Shown here: positions 32,630 to 42,179 of the stretch, in pieces
Position numbering within the stretch: position 1 is the stretch's first letter
How the letters are laid out: each line of letters begins with the position of its first letter
From: CAWGCA01 sp963820955
Lineage (GTDB): Bacteria > Pseudomonadota > Gammaproteobacteria > Chromatiales > Chromatiaceae
Assembly: GCA_963820955.1 (NCBI GenBank)
Contig: CAWGCA010000028.1
Coordinates: forward strand, 1 to 49,622
Length of the DNA: 49,622 bases
Direction: 5' to 3'
The notes under the pieces: model-generated
What the model saw: only the letters and a program-made list of their open reading frames with translations
Told to the model about the DNA's origin: nothing
Databases searched by the model: none
Program-made: the position numbers and the translations under genes

Positions 32630-32764
32630 ATTGCCCAAATCTCAGAGCATTGAGAAAATCGAGCGGACCGCTATGAAATCAGCGTTCACGGTTAAATGGT
32701 AGTCGAGGTGTTCCCGCACAATGTGAAGGATTTCCTTCCATCCAACTACTGGTAAAGTTAAGGC

Positions 32765-33253
32765 ATGATTAATTCACTGCAACAGTTTTTTGAACAACGG
32801 CTTCAGCCGGCCTTCAAGGGAAATGATACGCATATCGCGGAGCATGCAATACGCCTTGCGACTGCCGCTCTACTGGTTGAAACCGCACAGGCGGATTTCG
32901 AGTTCGACTTGTTGGAACGGGGTGCTTTGAAATCCATGCTACAGCGGGTATACGGGCTGACCGGTCGGGAGACGGCGGATCTCTTGACACTCGCAGAACA
33001 GGAAGTGGATGCATCCATATCGCTGGATCAATTCACCAAGCTGCTGGACCGCAACCTGAATCCGGAGCAGAAGCATCATGTCTTGGAACTGCTATGGGAA
33101 GTAGCTTTTGTCGATGGACGGATCGATAAATACGAAGAATACATGATACGGAAACTGGCTGATCTGCTGCATGTCTCTCACGGCAAATTTATACAGACAA
33201 AACTGCGGGTAGCCGATCGAAGTAAACAACGGGGATGTCATGATTCACTATAA
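32765..33253 (+). CDS. TerB-like family protein
   Basis: 162 residues, all alpha-helical. IRLATAALLVETAQADFEFD and a second related half, ELLWEVAFVDGRIDKYEEYM, carry the paired acidic helices of the TerB domain (tellurite-resistance/DjlA-type), which may bind a metal. No signal peptide. Its precise role is unknown. Its stop lies 14 bases inside the next gene, so the two are probably translationally coupled. Confidence 0.75.
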   Translation: MINSLQQFFEQRLQPAFKGNDTHIAEHAIRLATAALLVETAQADFEFDLLERGALKSMLQRVYGLTGRETADLLTLAEQEVDASISLDQFTKLLDRNLNPEQKHHVLELLWEVAFVDGRIDKYEEYMIRKLADLLHVSHGKFIQTKLRVADRSKQRGCHDSL

Positions 33254-35054
33254 GATTCAGCCCTGCTCTCCGGAAGCGCATCTGTTTCAGGTGGTACTTC
33301 GGGTTCCGCAGCCTGAACCCAAAGGGCAGGCCTTTACTCTGCCGGCATGGATACCCGGCAGCTATATGATTCGTGATTTCGCTAAAAATATAGTTACCCT
33401 GAGTGCCCAGTGTGATGGCGCAAAGCTGGACGTCCGGAAGCTAGACAAACAGACCTGGAAATGTGAGCCCTGCACCGCGGAATTGATCATTGAATATCAA
33501 GTGTATGCATGGGATCTATCGGTACGCAGTGCTCATCTGGACGCCACGCATGCCTATTTTAACGGCACCAGTGTTTTTCTGCGGGCGATGGGTATGGAGC
33601 GTCGGCCCTGTCAGGTGGAAATACTGCCACCAGAAGGAGAAAACTATCGGCACTGGAGGTTGGCGACCACTCTCCCCGTCCTAGATGCCAAGCCATTGGG
33701 ATTTGGGCTGTTCAAGGCCGCCGACTATGAAGAATTGGTGGACCATCCGGTGGAGATGGGCTGTTTTGCCTATGGATCTTTTGACGCTTCCGGCGTGGTA
33801 CATGAGATCGTGATTACCGGGCGGCACAATGCAGACATGGCGCGTTTGCGTGAGGATCTCAAAGCTGTCTGCCAGCTTCACATCGGTTTTTTCGGCGAAC
33901 TGCCATTGATGGATCGCTACCTGTTTCAAGTGATGACGGTTGGGGATGGGTACGGGGGTCTGGAGCATCGTAGCTCAACCTCACTTGTCTGCAGCCGGGC
34001 CGACCTGCCGCAAAAGGGCCGGCAGGAGGTGACGGAGGGTTATCGTCGTTTCCTGGGACTCTGCAGTCACGAATATTTTCATCTGTGGAATGTGAAGCGA
34101 ATTCGGCCCGCCGTGTTTCAAGGGGCAGATCTATCCAAAGAGGCTCATACCGCTCTGTTGTGGCTGTTCGAAGGGATTACCTCGTACTATGATGATCTGG
34201 CGCTGGTGCGAAGCGGTCGTATCAAGCCTGAGAGCTATCTGGAACTTCTCGCGCAGGTTATAACGCGGGTAACTCGCGGCAGTGGTCGTTTTAAACAGAC
34301 GCTGGCTGAGTCCAGTTTCGATGCCTGGACCAAGTTCTATCAGCAGGACGAAAATGCACCCAATGCGATCGTAAGCTACTACACTAAAGGCGCGCTGGCC
34401 GCCCTGGCCCTGGATCTTATCATTCGGCAGCAGACTTCGGGCAGTAAATCACTGGATGATGTGATGCGTGCGCTGTGGGCGATCCATGGACGAACTGATC
34501 TGGGCGTCCAGGAGGGTGACATGGAGGCATTGACTCAGAAGGTTACAGGGCTCGATCTCGGAGACTTTTTCAACCTCGCCCTGCACAGCACCGAAGATCT
34601 GCCCCTGGCCAGGTTACTGGAAGAAGTTGTCGCTGTCGGTTGCCGCCTGCGACCGGCTCGAAATCAGAAGGACCAGGGTGGGATACGGAAAAGGGGAGAG
34701 AGTTCTCCAGCGCCTGGTTCAACGCTCGGTGTACGGTATAAGAGCAATGGCAGTGACGTAATACTGACCACCGTTTTCGACGGTGGAGTGGCCCAACAGG
34801 TCGGACTTTCCGCCGGTGATGTCATTATTGCGATGGATGGTATCCGAGTCCCGCCATCCGAGTTGGATGAGTTGGTAAGCAGCATGCCGGTGGACAAAAC
34901 AATCACCGTTCACGCCTTTCGACGAGATGAACTGATGCAGTTCGAACTGCGTTTGAGGCCGCCCCCTCCAGACACCTGTGAACTCTGGTTGCTGGATACC
35001 ACCACTTCTGAGCGGAAAAAGGAGCGAGACTCCTGGCTTGGAATTTCCGATTAG
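33240..35054 (+). CDS. M61-family metallopeptidase with PDZ domain
   Basis: 604 residues, the usual M61 length. The zinc motif HEYFH (residue ~276) is in the typical context SHEYFHLWNVKRIRP, and the downstream Glu is in LLWLFEGITSYYDDL (~306). N-terminal beta domain (residues 1-230), then the catalytic domain, then a C-terminal PDZ domain (about 495-580, with VAQQVGLSAGDVIIAMDG). The family includes glycyl aminopeptidase. There is no signal peptide, so it is probably cytoplasmic. It overlaps the TerB-like gene by 14 bases and lies just upstream of birA. Confidence 0.92.
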   Translation: MIHYKIQPCSPEAHLFQVVLRVPQPEPKGQAFTLPAWIPGSYMIRDFAKNIVTLSAQCDGAKLDVRKLDKQTWKCEPCTAELIIEYQVYAWDLSVRSAHLDATHAYFNGTSVFLRAMGMERRPCQVEILPPEGENYRHWRLATTLPVLDAKPLGFGLFKAADYEELVDHPVEMGCFAYGSFDASGVVHEIVITGRHNADMARLREDLKAVCQLHIGFFGELPLMDRYLFQVMTVGDGYGGLEHRSSTSLVCSRADLPQKGRQEVTEGYRRFLGLCSHEYFHLWNVKRIRPAVFQGADLSKEAHTALLWLFEGITSYYDDLALVRSGRIKPESYLELLAQVITRVTRGSGRFKQTLAESSFDAWTKFYQQDENAPNAIVSYYTKGALAALALDLIIRQQTSGSKSLDDVMRALWAIHGRTDLGVQEGDMEALTQKVTGLDLGDFFNLALHSTEDLPLARLLEEVVAVGCRLRPARNQKDQGGIRKRGESSPAPGSTLGVRYKSNGSDVILTTVFDGGVAQQVGLSAGDVIIAMDGIRVPPSELDELVSSMPVDKTITVHAFRRDELMQFELRLRPPPPDTCELWLLDTTTSERKKERDSWLGISD

Positions 35055-35103
35055 AGCGATCCTGGCGGGTGGGCAACAGGTTTGGTCTGATACACTCGAT
35101 GCC

Positions 35104-36108
35104 ATGAAAACAAGATACCGGATTGTAAGATTGCTGGCCGACGGTCAGTTCCATTCGGGTGAGCAACTGGCCAGGTCTTTGAATATAACGAGAGCCGCGG
35201 TATGGAAGCATTTGTCCCATATCCGGAGTCGGCTGGATGTGGAAGTGTTCGCGGTATCGGGTAAGGGTTATCGGCTGGCTCGTCCCCTGGAACTGCTGGA
35301 ACAGCATCGGATTCTACAGGAGATGGGTCATTCGTCACGTCGGTTGCTTTCGGATATGGAGATCCTGGACCAGATCGAATCTACTAACGGCTATCTGATG
35401 CGGCGGGGGTCGGATAGTACCGAATCGGGCCATGTCTGCCTGACCGAACAACAGACTGCCGGGCGTGGTCGCCGTGGACGGAAATGGATATCGCCCTTCG
35501 GCAGCAACATCTACCTTTCAATCCACTGGAAATACGCTCTGGGGCCTGCCGACCTGGGGGGTCTTAGCCTGGCCGCAGGAATCGCGGTTGCCCAGAGCCT
35601 CGAACAGCAGGGAATTCAGGGGATAGGGTTGAAATGGCCCAACGATGTTCTCTGGAACCATCGCAAGCTGTCAGGACTATTGCTTGAGGTACGGGGAGAG
35701 CAGGGTGGTCCCAGCCAGGTGGTGCTGGGTGTTGGACTCAACACCCGGTTGACCGAGCATCAGGCGCAAGAGATTGAACAGCCATGGGTGGATCTCGCTA
35801 GTGTTCCAGGCGGAGCGAAAGTATCCAGAAACCGATTGGTGGCGGTATTACTCGACAATCTTTTGGATACAATGAACCGTTTCGAGCGGGAGGGGCTTGA
35901 GCCGTTTATTCGCGAGTGGGGAAAGTACGATCTCTACCAGGGACAGGCGGTCACCCTGCAGTTGGGTCATCGTTGCATCGAAGGTATCCACCAGGGTATT
36001 GATCAGAAAGGCGCGCTGTTGCTCCAACACAACGGGGGGGTTTACTCCTACCACGGTGGTGAGGTAAGTCTACGGTCAACCGTCGCTCGGGAGCCTGATC
36101 GGCTATGA
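35104..36108 (+). CDS. birA: Biotin-protein ligase / biotin operon repressor BirA
   Basis: 334 residues from the ATG at 35104. The frame is open further upstream, but the protein family begins here with the winged helix (RIVRLLADGQFHSGEQLA, ITRAAVWKHL). The ligase core has QTAGRGRRGRKW (biotinyl-AMP loop, ~117) and KWPNDVLWNHRKLSGLL. It attaches biotin to the biotin carboxyl carrier protein and represses biotin synthesis genes. It overlaps coaX by four bases (ATGA). Confidence 0.95.
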   Translation: MKTRYRIVRLLADGQFHSGEQLARSLNITRAAVWKHLSHIRSRLDVEVFAVSGKGYRLARPLELLEQHRILQEMGHSSRRLLSDMEILDQIESTNGYLMRRGSDSTESGHVCLTEQQTAGRGRRGRKWISPFGSNIYLSIHWKYALGPADLGGLSLAAGIAVAQSLEQQGIQGIGLKWPNDVLWNHRKLSGLLLEVRGEQGGPSQVVLGVGLNTRLTEHQAQEIEQPWVDLASVPGGAKVSRNRLVAVLLDNLLDTMNRFEREGLEPFIREWGKYDLYQGQAVTLQLGHRCIEGIHQGIDQKGALLLQHNGGVYSYHGGEVSLRSTVAREPDRL

Positions 36109-36881
36109 GTAACAAAGAGCGTCGAGCGAAAAGCAGAATCCTGCTGATAGATATCGGCAACACCAACCTCAAATGGGCCTGGCTGGTCTATGGCAAGCTC
36201 TCTGCGGTAGCGGTAAGATCTTACCGGGAGCAGTCGCTCAGCGCTCTATCAGAGCAGAATTGGCGTGACGAAACGCCGCCCGAGCGGGTGCTGGTCGCCA
36301 ATGTTTCCGCACGGAGCCTGGAGGCCGAACTCAGGGGCTGGCTGTACAATAGCTGGAAACTGGAACCAGAGATTTTCCGGTCCTCCGCGCGGGCCCTCGG
36401 TGTCATCAGCGCTTATACTGAACCCGAACAATTGGGTGTGGACCGTTGGCTGGCGCTGATCGCGGCTCATCACAGGATAGCATCGCCGGTCTGTATCGTT
36501 GATTGTGGTACCGCCATTACGCTGGACGTGGTGGATGTAAGCGGTCAACATCTGGGTGGGCTGGTTCTGCCCGGATTCAGTTTGATGAGGAAATCGCTGT
36601 TGGAGAATACTTGGATACCTCGTGATGCGAGTACATATGGAATCGGACTATTCGCGCGGGATACCGCCAGCGCAGTAGCTTCGGCTGGAGTTCTCGCAGC
36701 AGCGGCATTGGTAGAGCGGATGCTTGAAAAAAGCACTGAGGAATTGGGGCGGCGCCCACAACTGCTGTTGACGGGAAGTGATGCCTCGCGGTTGAAATCC
36801 GTGTTGAACCAAACCTGCCTGATGGAGCCTGATCTGGTGATGCAAGGCTTAGCGTTGGTGGCGGGGGAGTGGGAAGGATGA
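36105..36881 (+). CDS. coaX: Type III pantothenate kinase CoaX
   Basis: 258 residues. It has the N-terminal DIGNTNLKWAWL phosphate motif, GVDRWLALIAAH and the second motif DCGTAITLDVV of the ASKHA-fold enzyme. It phosphorylates pantothenate, the first step of coenzyme A synthesis. The birA-coaX-SPOR order is common in gammaproteobacteria. Start codon ATG inside the birA stop. Confidence 0.95.
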   Translation: MSNKERRAKSRILLIDIGNTNLKWAWLVYGKLSAVAVRSYREQSLSALSEQNWRDETPPERVLVANVSARSLEAELRGWLYNSWKLEPEIFRSSARALGVISAYTEPEQLGVDRWLALIAAHHRIASPVCIVDCGTAITLDVVDVSGQHLGGLVLPGFSLMRKSLLENTWIPRDASTYGIGLFARDTASAVASAGVLAAAALVERMLEKSTEELGRRPQLLLTGSDASRLKSVLNQTCLMEPDLVMQGLALVAGEWEG

Positions 36882-37828
36882 GATGGCTTTTCTTCCTGTT
36901 GCTGCTGGTCAATCTGGGTGTCCTGGTGTGGGGCATTCAGCAGGACAGTTTCATTTCCGCGAAAAAGGTGCAACTAAAGCCCGAGGTGGGAAGCCTGCGT
37001 TTGTTATCTGAGCCCGAAGTGGTTGTTGTATCTTCGTCTCCCGAACATTCCTTCGCCAGTGAACCAACCGAAGCGCTCCCCCCTGAGCCGCAGCCGACCG
37101 AAATGGATGCGTCGATGGAAGATGCCACACCCGAGGAGCAATCTGCTCCGTCAATAGCGGGCGTCCAGGAGCGAAATCAGGTGCTGGAGACTGGCGACGC
37201 AGAATCGATGGATATGCCAGAAGCAGGGTCTGCACAGTCTGAGCCACAGCGGCAAGAGGACGTTAACCCGGCTCCGGTAGCGGAAGCTGACCAGAACTCG
37301 GTACCGGAAGAGCCCGAAGAGCCTGTCCCGGAAGTTGCTCAGCCGGCAGCAGTTGAGTCCTGTGGGGTGGTTGGTCCAGTGGAGACCGAGATCCTTGCGG
37401 GTCAGATCTTAGATGCCTTTGAACAGCGGGACGTGCAGTCCGCGTTGCGGCGCGAAACTCAAGAGAAAAAAGTGGGTTTCTGGGTCATTATTCCCCCCTA
37501 CGAATCCCGGAGTAAGGCGATTGAGGCGATTAATCGACTGAAGGAGGGAGGCATCATGGATGTTCGGCGTTTCTATCGGGGTGAGCTTAAGAATGGCATA
37601 TCACTCGGTATGTTTTCGCGGCAACGGAACGCCGAAAAGCGTAGCAGAGAGATTGCTGCCAAGGGATTTGCTCCAAAAGTATTGCCCAGGACCAGGGAAG
37701 TTGAGGTGTTCTCGATCGACTACCGTGCCCGTGGGGAGAACGGCGAGCAGAGGGTAAAAGAGGCCCTGACTAAATACCCGGGCCTGGGGCACCAGGTGCG
37801 AGACTGTCCGCCAGAACTCAACCAATAG
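36878..37828 (+). CDS. SPOR-domain inner-membrane protein
   Basis: 316 residues from the ATG at 36878, overlapping the coaX stop by four bases. An in-frame GTG at 36869 is less likely. One N-terminal membrane helix (WLFFLLLLVNLGVLVWGI) is followed by a long periplasmic Pro/Glu-rich linker and a C-terminal SPOR domain (about residues 195-280: KVGFWVIIPPYESRSKAIEA, GISLGMFSRQRNAE). SPOR domains bind denuded septal peptidoglycan, so a cell-envelope or division role is likely. Its exact partner is unknown. Confidence 0.8.
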   Translation: MRWLFFLLLLVNLGVLVWGIQQDSFISAKKVQLKPEVGSLRLLSEPEVVVVSSSPEHSFASEPTEALPPEPQPTEMDASMEDATPEEQSAPSIAGVQERNQVLETGDAESMDMPEAGSAQSEPQRQEDVNPAPVAEADQNSVPEEPEEPVPEVAQPAAVESCGVVGPVETEILAGQILDAFEQRDVQSALRRETQEKKVGFWVIIPPYESRSKAIEAINRLKEGGIMDVRRFYRGELKNGISLGMFSRQRNAEKRSREIAAKGFAPKVLPRTREVEVFSIDYRARGENGEQRVKEALTKYPGLGHQVRDCPPELNQ

Positions 37829-38414
37829 CGACTGAAGGAGCCTTGGATTTGTGCATGTGTAGCGAATAGTTGCCGGTGCGGTCCCCGTTGGTAAACTCGA
37901 TCATCGCTGCCCCGGCGTTACTGATCGCCCCCGAGACTCTGCCGGATCGGTTCGATCCACAGTGCCATGCGCTAGGTTCAACCGCATGGTGGCTGATCGG
38001 AACAGGCAGATTCTAGCCGAAAACCGTTGGTGATGGCTTACCCGTCAGCCTTGCCGGGCTACACTATGACGGGAGTTCTGTTGTACCCATCAAGGTAGCG
38101 GAGAGGGTTGATACCGTCCCGCAACAGATCAGAAAATATTCAGCCGTTAGTTTGGCCTCTACAGCAATAGTAAATGACAAAGAATGAAAAATAGGGAATA
38201 AAATTCGTCAGGATGACCCGTGACGGTGCTTTTTTAGATAAAGTACCGGTTACAAACCTACCGTAAAATCTAAAGATGCCTCGGTCTTGGACGCTATTAT
38301 TTTCCAAAAAGTAGTTATCTGAAACGACATATCTCCTACTCCATTAAGTTCGAATGGATAACTTTACGAATATCCATATGTATAGGGGTAATGTCGTTTT
38401 TTTGGAGAAAAATA
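37829..38414. other. Spacer with a weak minus-strand coding trace
   Basis: About 585 bases with no confident gene. The minus strand is open from about 38000 to a stop at 37818 and reads protein-like (SGAISNAGAAMIEFTNGDR, then NYSLHMHKSK), overlapping the SPOR gene end. It may be a gene remnant or chance. The region nearest the next gene is AT-rich and probably holds its promoter. Confidence 0.3.
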
Positions 38415-39284
38415 ATGGATAGGAAAACTACCCTGTCGTTTTTACTTTGTACCTTGCTGGGAATGGCAAACAGTCAGGCTGACCAGCGTATTTCTGCCGC
38501 CAGAGTAGACACTATGCCCGTAGTCGACGGTGCTGCCGACGATCAAGCGTGGGTTGAAGCGAAAGCTATTGTCACCAGGGATTCGGTTGCTGAGTTGGAT
38601 ATAAGCCTTAAGGCGGTCTACGACAGTTCTCATATCGCATTTTTAGTCAGCTTCCCTGACGCCAGCGAAGACAGGGAACATAAAGCCATGATATGGGACA
38701 AGCAACAGAATCTCTATAAAACCGGGCCCAAACGAGAGGACGTTTTCGTCTTCAAATGGAACATGGAACCGGTTCCGGTAGACCTGACATTGTCGGCGGA
38801 TAACTCCTACAAAGCGGATGTCTGGTTTTGGAAGGCCAATCGCACGGATCACGCAGGTTATGCAGACGATAAGGTTCAATTGTATGTAACTGATCCTCTT
38901 CCCAATACACAACGCATGATCTCGGCCAAAGGCAATCTGTTCTACCTGAAACGCAAGGGAGATGCTGGAAAGGCAGCTTACCAGGCGACCGTACATACCG
39001 ATTTCGTAGGAGACGAAGCCCCGCGGTTCGAGCAGCAGAAACCCGAAGGTAGTCGTGCGGATATCAGGGCAAAAGGACACTGGGCGAACGGTTTCTGGAC
39101 TATTGAATTTTCCCGCCCATTGAATACTAGTCAAACAGACGATGTGATATTTGACCCTAAAAATACATATGTATTTGGAGTATCTCGATTCGAGATTGCG
39201 GGTCGATCTCCCAATCCTCAGTTAGACCAACCCAAGTACGGAAGCGGGGAGATAGGAGAACATATCGTGCTTGAATTCGATTAG
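38415..39284 (+). CDS. Ethylbenzene-dehydrogenase-type haem-binding periplasmic protein
   Basis: 289 residues from the ATG at 38415, which has GGAGAAAAATA before it; an in-frame ATG at 38391 is a less likely start. Signal peptide to about residue 22 (MANSQADQ). The body has DGAADDQAWVEA, VDLTLSADNSYKADVWFWK, HWANGFWTIEFSRPL and FGVSRFEIAG, typical of the EB-dehydrogenase gamma-subunit-like fold that binds haem b. It may pass electrons or sense redox state in the periplasm. It is followed after 14 bases by the hybrid kinase, so it could supply its signal (inference). Confidence 0.75.
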   Translation: MDRKTTLSFLLCTLLGMANSQADQRISAARVDTMPVVDGAADDQAWVEAKAIVTRDSVAELDISLKAVYDSSHIAFLVSFPDASEDREHKAMIWDKQQNLYKTGPKREDVFVFKWNMEPVPVDLTLSADNSYKADVWFWKANRTDHAGYADDKVQLYVTDPLPNTQRMISAKGNLFYLKRKGDAGKAAYQATVHTDFVGDEAPRFEQQKPEGSRADIRAKGHWANGFWTIEFSRPLNTSQTDDVIFDPKNTYVFGVSRFEIAGRSPNPQLDQPKYGSGEIGEHIVLEFD

Positions 39285-39298
39285 AGACGACACTTGTA

Positions 39299-42175
39299 AT
39301 GTTGTCGTTTCACACGATCAAAAATATTTCGATTGCTACCTATCTCGCACTGATGGCCGCTATTGCTGCAATAGCGTACACACACACCCAATCTTCGTTG
39401 CTCTCGTTTGAAACAATGTCTGGGTGGCACGCCTCTATGCTGCACAATTTGTCTGAGGTAAATCGAAACATATTGAAATCCGATCGTCGATTCCTGATCT
39501 ACCAGCGCCAGCAAGATATCAATTCCCAGGAGGGTCTCGATATTCTTAATCGGCTGATCCAGCTTTCGGAGCAACTGGATTCATCCGACGACTCTCGTCT
39601 TTCGATGCTGGAAAACTTCCGCCGTGCGCGAATCGCCTTCCAAATGGTGTTGGAAGAAACAGCCGTAGATGCCAGCACTGATACTGCAATCCAATTTTGG
39701 GAACTGCTTGTCAGGCAAGTAGCAGAAGGGAGAAAAAAACTAGCTACGATCTCTAGACAACAGATATCTAACGAACATGAAGAGTCACAGCAAACTGTTC
39801 TCTCAATATTAAACCTTCTCCGGCTAGTGGAGAGCTGGCTTGAACGGTACGATGTACAGGAACGTGTAGATGTTGAAGATATAACCTGGTCTCTGAATCA
39901 AGCCCTCATCAATATAGAGAATCTCCACCAGCTGGTCCTGGCTGCCAAAGGTAAAGAGGACGAACACACTCATAGGCATCGGGATATAGGGCAGGTTGTG
40001 TCACAGTTATCCCAAGAGATAAAACGCCTCCGAGCCGCATTTCTCATATTCGTCGATGAACAAGCCTTTGGTACCGCTGATATCGGTAGTAACACCATCC
40101 ACGGAATCATTGACAACACGCGCAGGGAGATTCCAAATTTACTCCGTGAAATCAATAAATTAATCGAAAATGATGTACAGCGCGCCCAGGAGGCGATGAA
40201 AGCAGGTGCCGTAGACAAACAAAAAACACTCTTATTCATAGTAATCATTGCCATTGTTCTGGGCTTGATTGGCTCGTTTTTCATCGATCGCTTGATAGCC
40301 AAGCGTTTTGGTATTCTGGTCAAAGGGACTCAGCGCTTTTCCGTTAACGATTTGGAATATCAAATCGAACTAAATGCCAAAGACGAATTTGGGACTCTGG
40401 CAGTCGCCTTCAATGAAATGGCCGAGTCATTGGCTAAGAAAGAACAGCAGTTGAAAATCAGGTTAGCCCAGTTGGACAGGGCCAACTCTCGAATATCGTC
40501 TACCAATGCGATTCTGGAAACCAAGGTGGATGAGCGGACCAAGGAGCTTCAGATTGCCAAGGAAGAAGCCGAATCGGCCAGCAAGGCCAAGAGTATGTTT
40601 TTAGCCACCATGAGTCACGAGATTCGTACACCCATGAATGGCGTATTGGGCATGACTGAACTGCTGTTGGATACAGCCCTCGATGACCGACAGAGGCGGT
40701 TTGCACAGACGATTGAGCGTTCGGGAAACTCATTGTTGACGATCATCAACGATATCCTCGATTTTTCAAAAATCGAAGCCGGTAAGCTGATGCTTGAGTC
40801 ACATGAGTTCAATCTGCGAGTACTGGTGGAAGAAACTGCTGAGTTGTTCGCGGCTCGGGCTCACACTAAGGGAGTGGAGTTGAGAATTGATCTCCCGGTG
40901 GATCTGCCCCGCATAGTGCAAGGTGATTCGAATCGTATACGCCAAATTCTCACAAATCTTCTCGGTAATGCGAATAAATTCACCAAGGCCGGGCATATTG
41001 TCGTTCGTATCCGCGTAGTAAACCAAGACGCGCAAGATGTTGAACTCCTATTCGAGGTAGAAGATACGGGAATTGGTATCACCAACGAAGCACAAGCCCA
41101 TATATTTGATTCCTTTTCGCAAGCCGATGGAACCACCACCCGAAAATATGGCGGTACCGGTCTGGGTCTTGCGGTCTGCCGTCAACTGGCTGCCCTGATG
41201 GGGGGCGAAATGGGCGTTTACAGCAAGGTGAACAGGGGCTCTAGATTCTGGTTTAACCTAAGTTTGGAGCAATGTTCAGATAGCCTGGAGAACAGGACAT
41301 CCATGCATCATTCCGGGTCGATTCCGAAAGCAACGATGCAAGAGATGCCCGCATCAAACTTCAGTGCTCATATATTGGTAGCGGAGGATAATCCGGTGAA
41401 CCAACTGATGGCGCGGGAAGCGCTGGAGACTTTAGGATACCGGGTGTCCATGGTTGAAAACGGCAGCGAGGCGATTGGGGCGGCTGCAGACCGGGATTAC
41501 GACCTGATTCTAATGGACTGTCAGATGCCGGAGATGGACGGCTATCAGGCTACGCGACTTATCCGCGAGCACGAACAGCGGAAAGGTGGGGGTAGAGTGC
41601 CTATTGTTGCAGTCACCGCCAACGCCATGCAGGGCGACCGAGACAAGGTGCTTGGTGCTGGCATGGACGACTATCTGAGCAAGCCTTACACCCAGAATCA
41701 ATTGAGAAATATTCTCTCGCGTTGGCTGGCGTCTGTGCCTGGCATAGCCAGGAAATCTGAATCTGCTCCCTCGACAAGCAACGACCCGAAAAAAATAACG
41801 GGGATAACGTTGGATCCTGGTGCCTTAGACAACATTCGAAAGCTTCAACGGCCCGGAAGGCCTGACTTATTGAGTGCTGTTATCGAGAAGTACATGGAGA
41901 GTGCGCCGGAATTGATTGATAAGCTGCGACAAGGGATAAACGAAAATGATGTGGAAGCTCTACGCATTGCAGCACACACATTGAAGTCCAGCAGCGCAAA
42001 CCTGGGGGCCGAAGCATTGGCGAAAACCAGTCTGGAACTCGAAACCATGGCTCGCAACAGAGAGACTGAGAATTTATCAGGCTTACTAAAGCGCCTGGAA
42101 GCTGATTACGAACAGGCAGTGGCTGAGTTGATGTCCCTGCAAGAGGTGGTCGATTGCAGGCTCCAAACAGGCTAG
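39299..42175 (+). CDS. Hybrid sensor histidine kinase (HAMP-HisKA-HATPase-REC-HPt)
   Basis: 958 residues. TM1 near 10-28, a periplasmic helical sensor to about 310, TM2 (LLFIVIIAIVLGLIGSFFI), HAMP and a coiled coil follow. The phosphoacceptor His440 is in MSHEIRTPMNGVLGM. The ATPase has DTGIGI and GGTGLGL. The receiver Asp740 is in LMDCQMPEMDG with Lys in SKPY. A C-terminal HPt domain has His893 in AAHTLKSSSANLG. It is a full phosphorelay kinase. The next gene, four bases on, has two receiver domains and is the likely target. Confidence 0.92.
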   Translation: MLSFHTIKNISIATYLALMAAIAAIAYTHTQSSLLSFETMSGWHASMLHNLSEVNRNILKSDRRFLIYQRQQDINSQEGLDILNRLIQLSEQLDSSDDSRLSMLENFRRARIAFQMVLEETAVDASTDTAIQFWELLVRQVAEGRKKLATISRQQISNEHEESQQTVLSILNLLRLVESWLERYDVQERVDVEDITWSLNQALINIENLHQLVLAAKGKEDEHTHRHRDIGQVVSQLSQEIKRLRAAFLIFVDEQAFGTADIGSNTIHGIIDNTRREIPNLLREINKLIENDVQRAQEAMKAGAVDKQKTLLFIVIIAIVLGLIGSFFIDRLIAKRFGILVKGTQRFSVNDLEYQIELNAKDEFGTLAVAFNEMAESLAKKEQQLKIRLAQLDRANSRISSTNAILETKVDERTKELQIAKEEAESASKAKSMFLATMSHEIRTPMNGVLGMTELLLDTALDDRQRRFAQTIERSGNSLLTIINDILDFSKIEAGKLMLESHEFNLRVLVEETAELFAARAHTKGVELRIDLPVDLPRIVQGDSNRIRQILTNLLGNANKFTKAGHIVVRIRVVNQDAQDVELLFEVEDTGIGITNEAQAHIFDSFSQADGTTTRKYGGTGLGLAVCRQLAALMGGEMGVYSKVNRGSRFWFNLSLEQCSDSLENRTSMHHSGSIPKATMQEMPASNFSAHILVAEDNPVNQLMAREALETLGYRVSMVENGSEAIGAAADRDYDLILMDCQMPEMDGYQATRLIREHEQRKGGGRVPIVAVTANAMQGDRDKVLGAGMDDYLSKPYTQNQLRNILSRWLASVPGIARKSESAPSTSNDPKKITGITLDPGALDNIRKLQRPGRPDLLSAVIEKYMESAPELIDKLRQGINENDVEALRIAAHTLKSSSANLGAEALAKTSLELETMARNRETENLSGLLKRLEADYEQAVAELMSLQEVVDCRLQTG

Positions 42176-42179
42176 AAAT

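Noticed and set aside
37900..37990. GGTTCGATCC, resembling a tRNA T-loop
   Set aside because: The flanks do not form T-arm, acceptor or anticodon stems; the GATCG/CGATC symmetry is a short palindrome.
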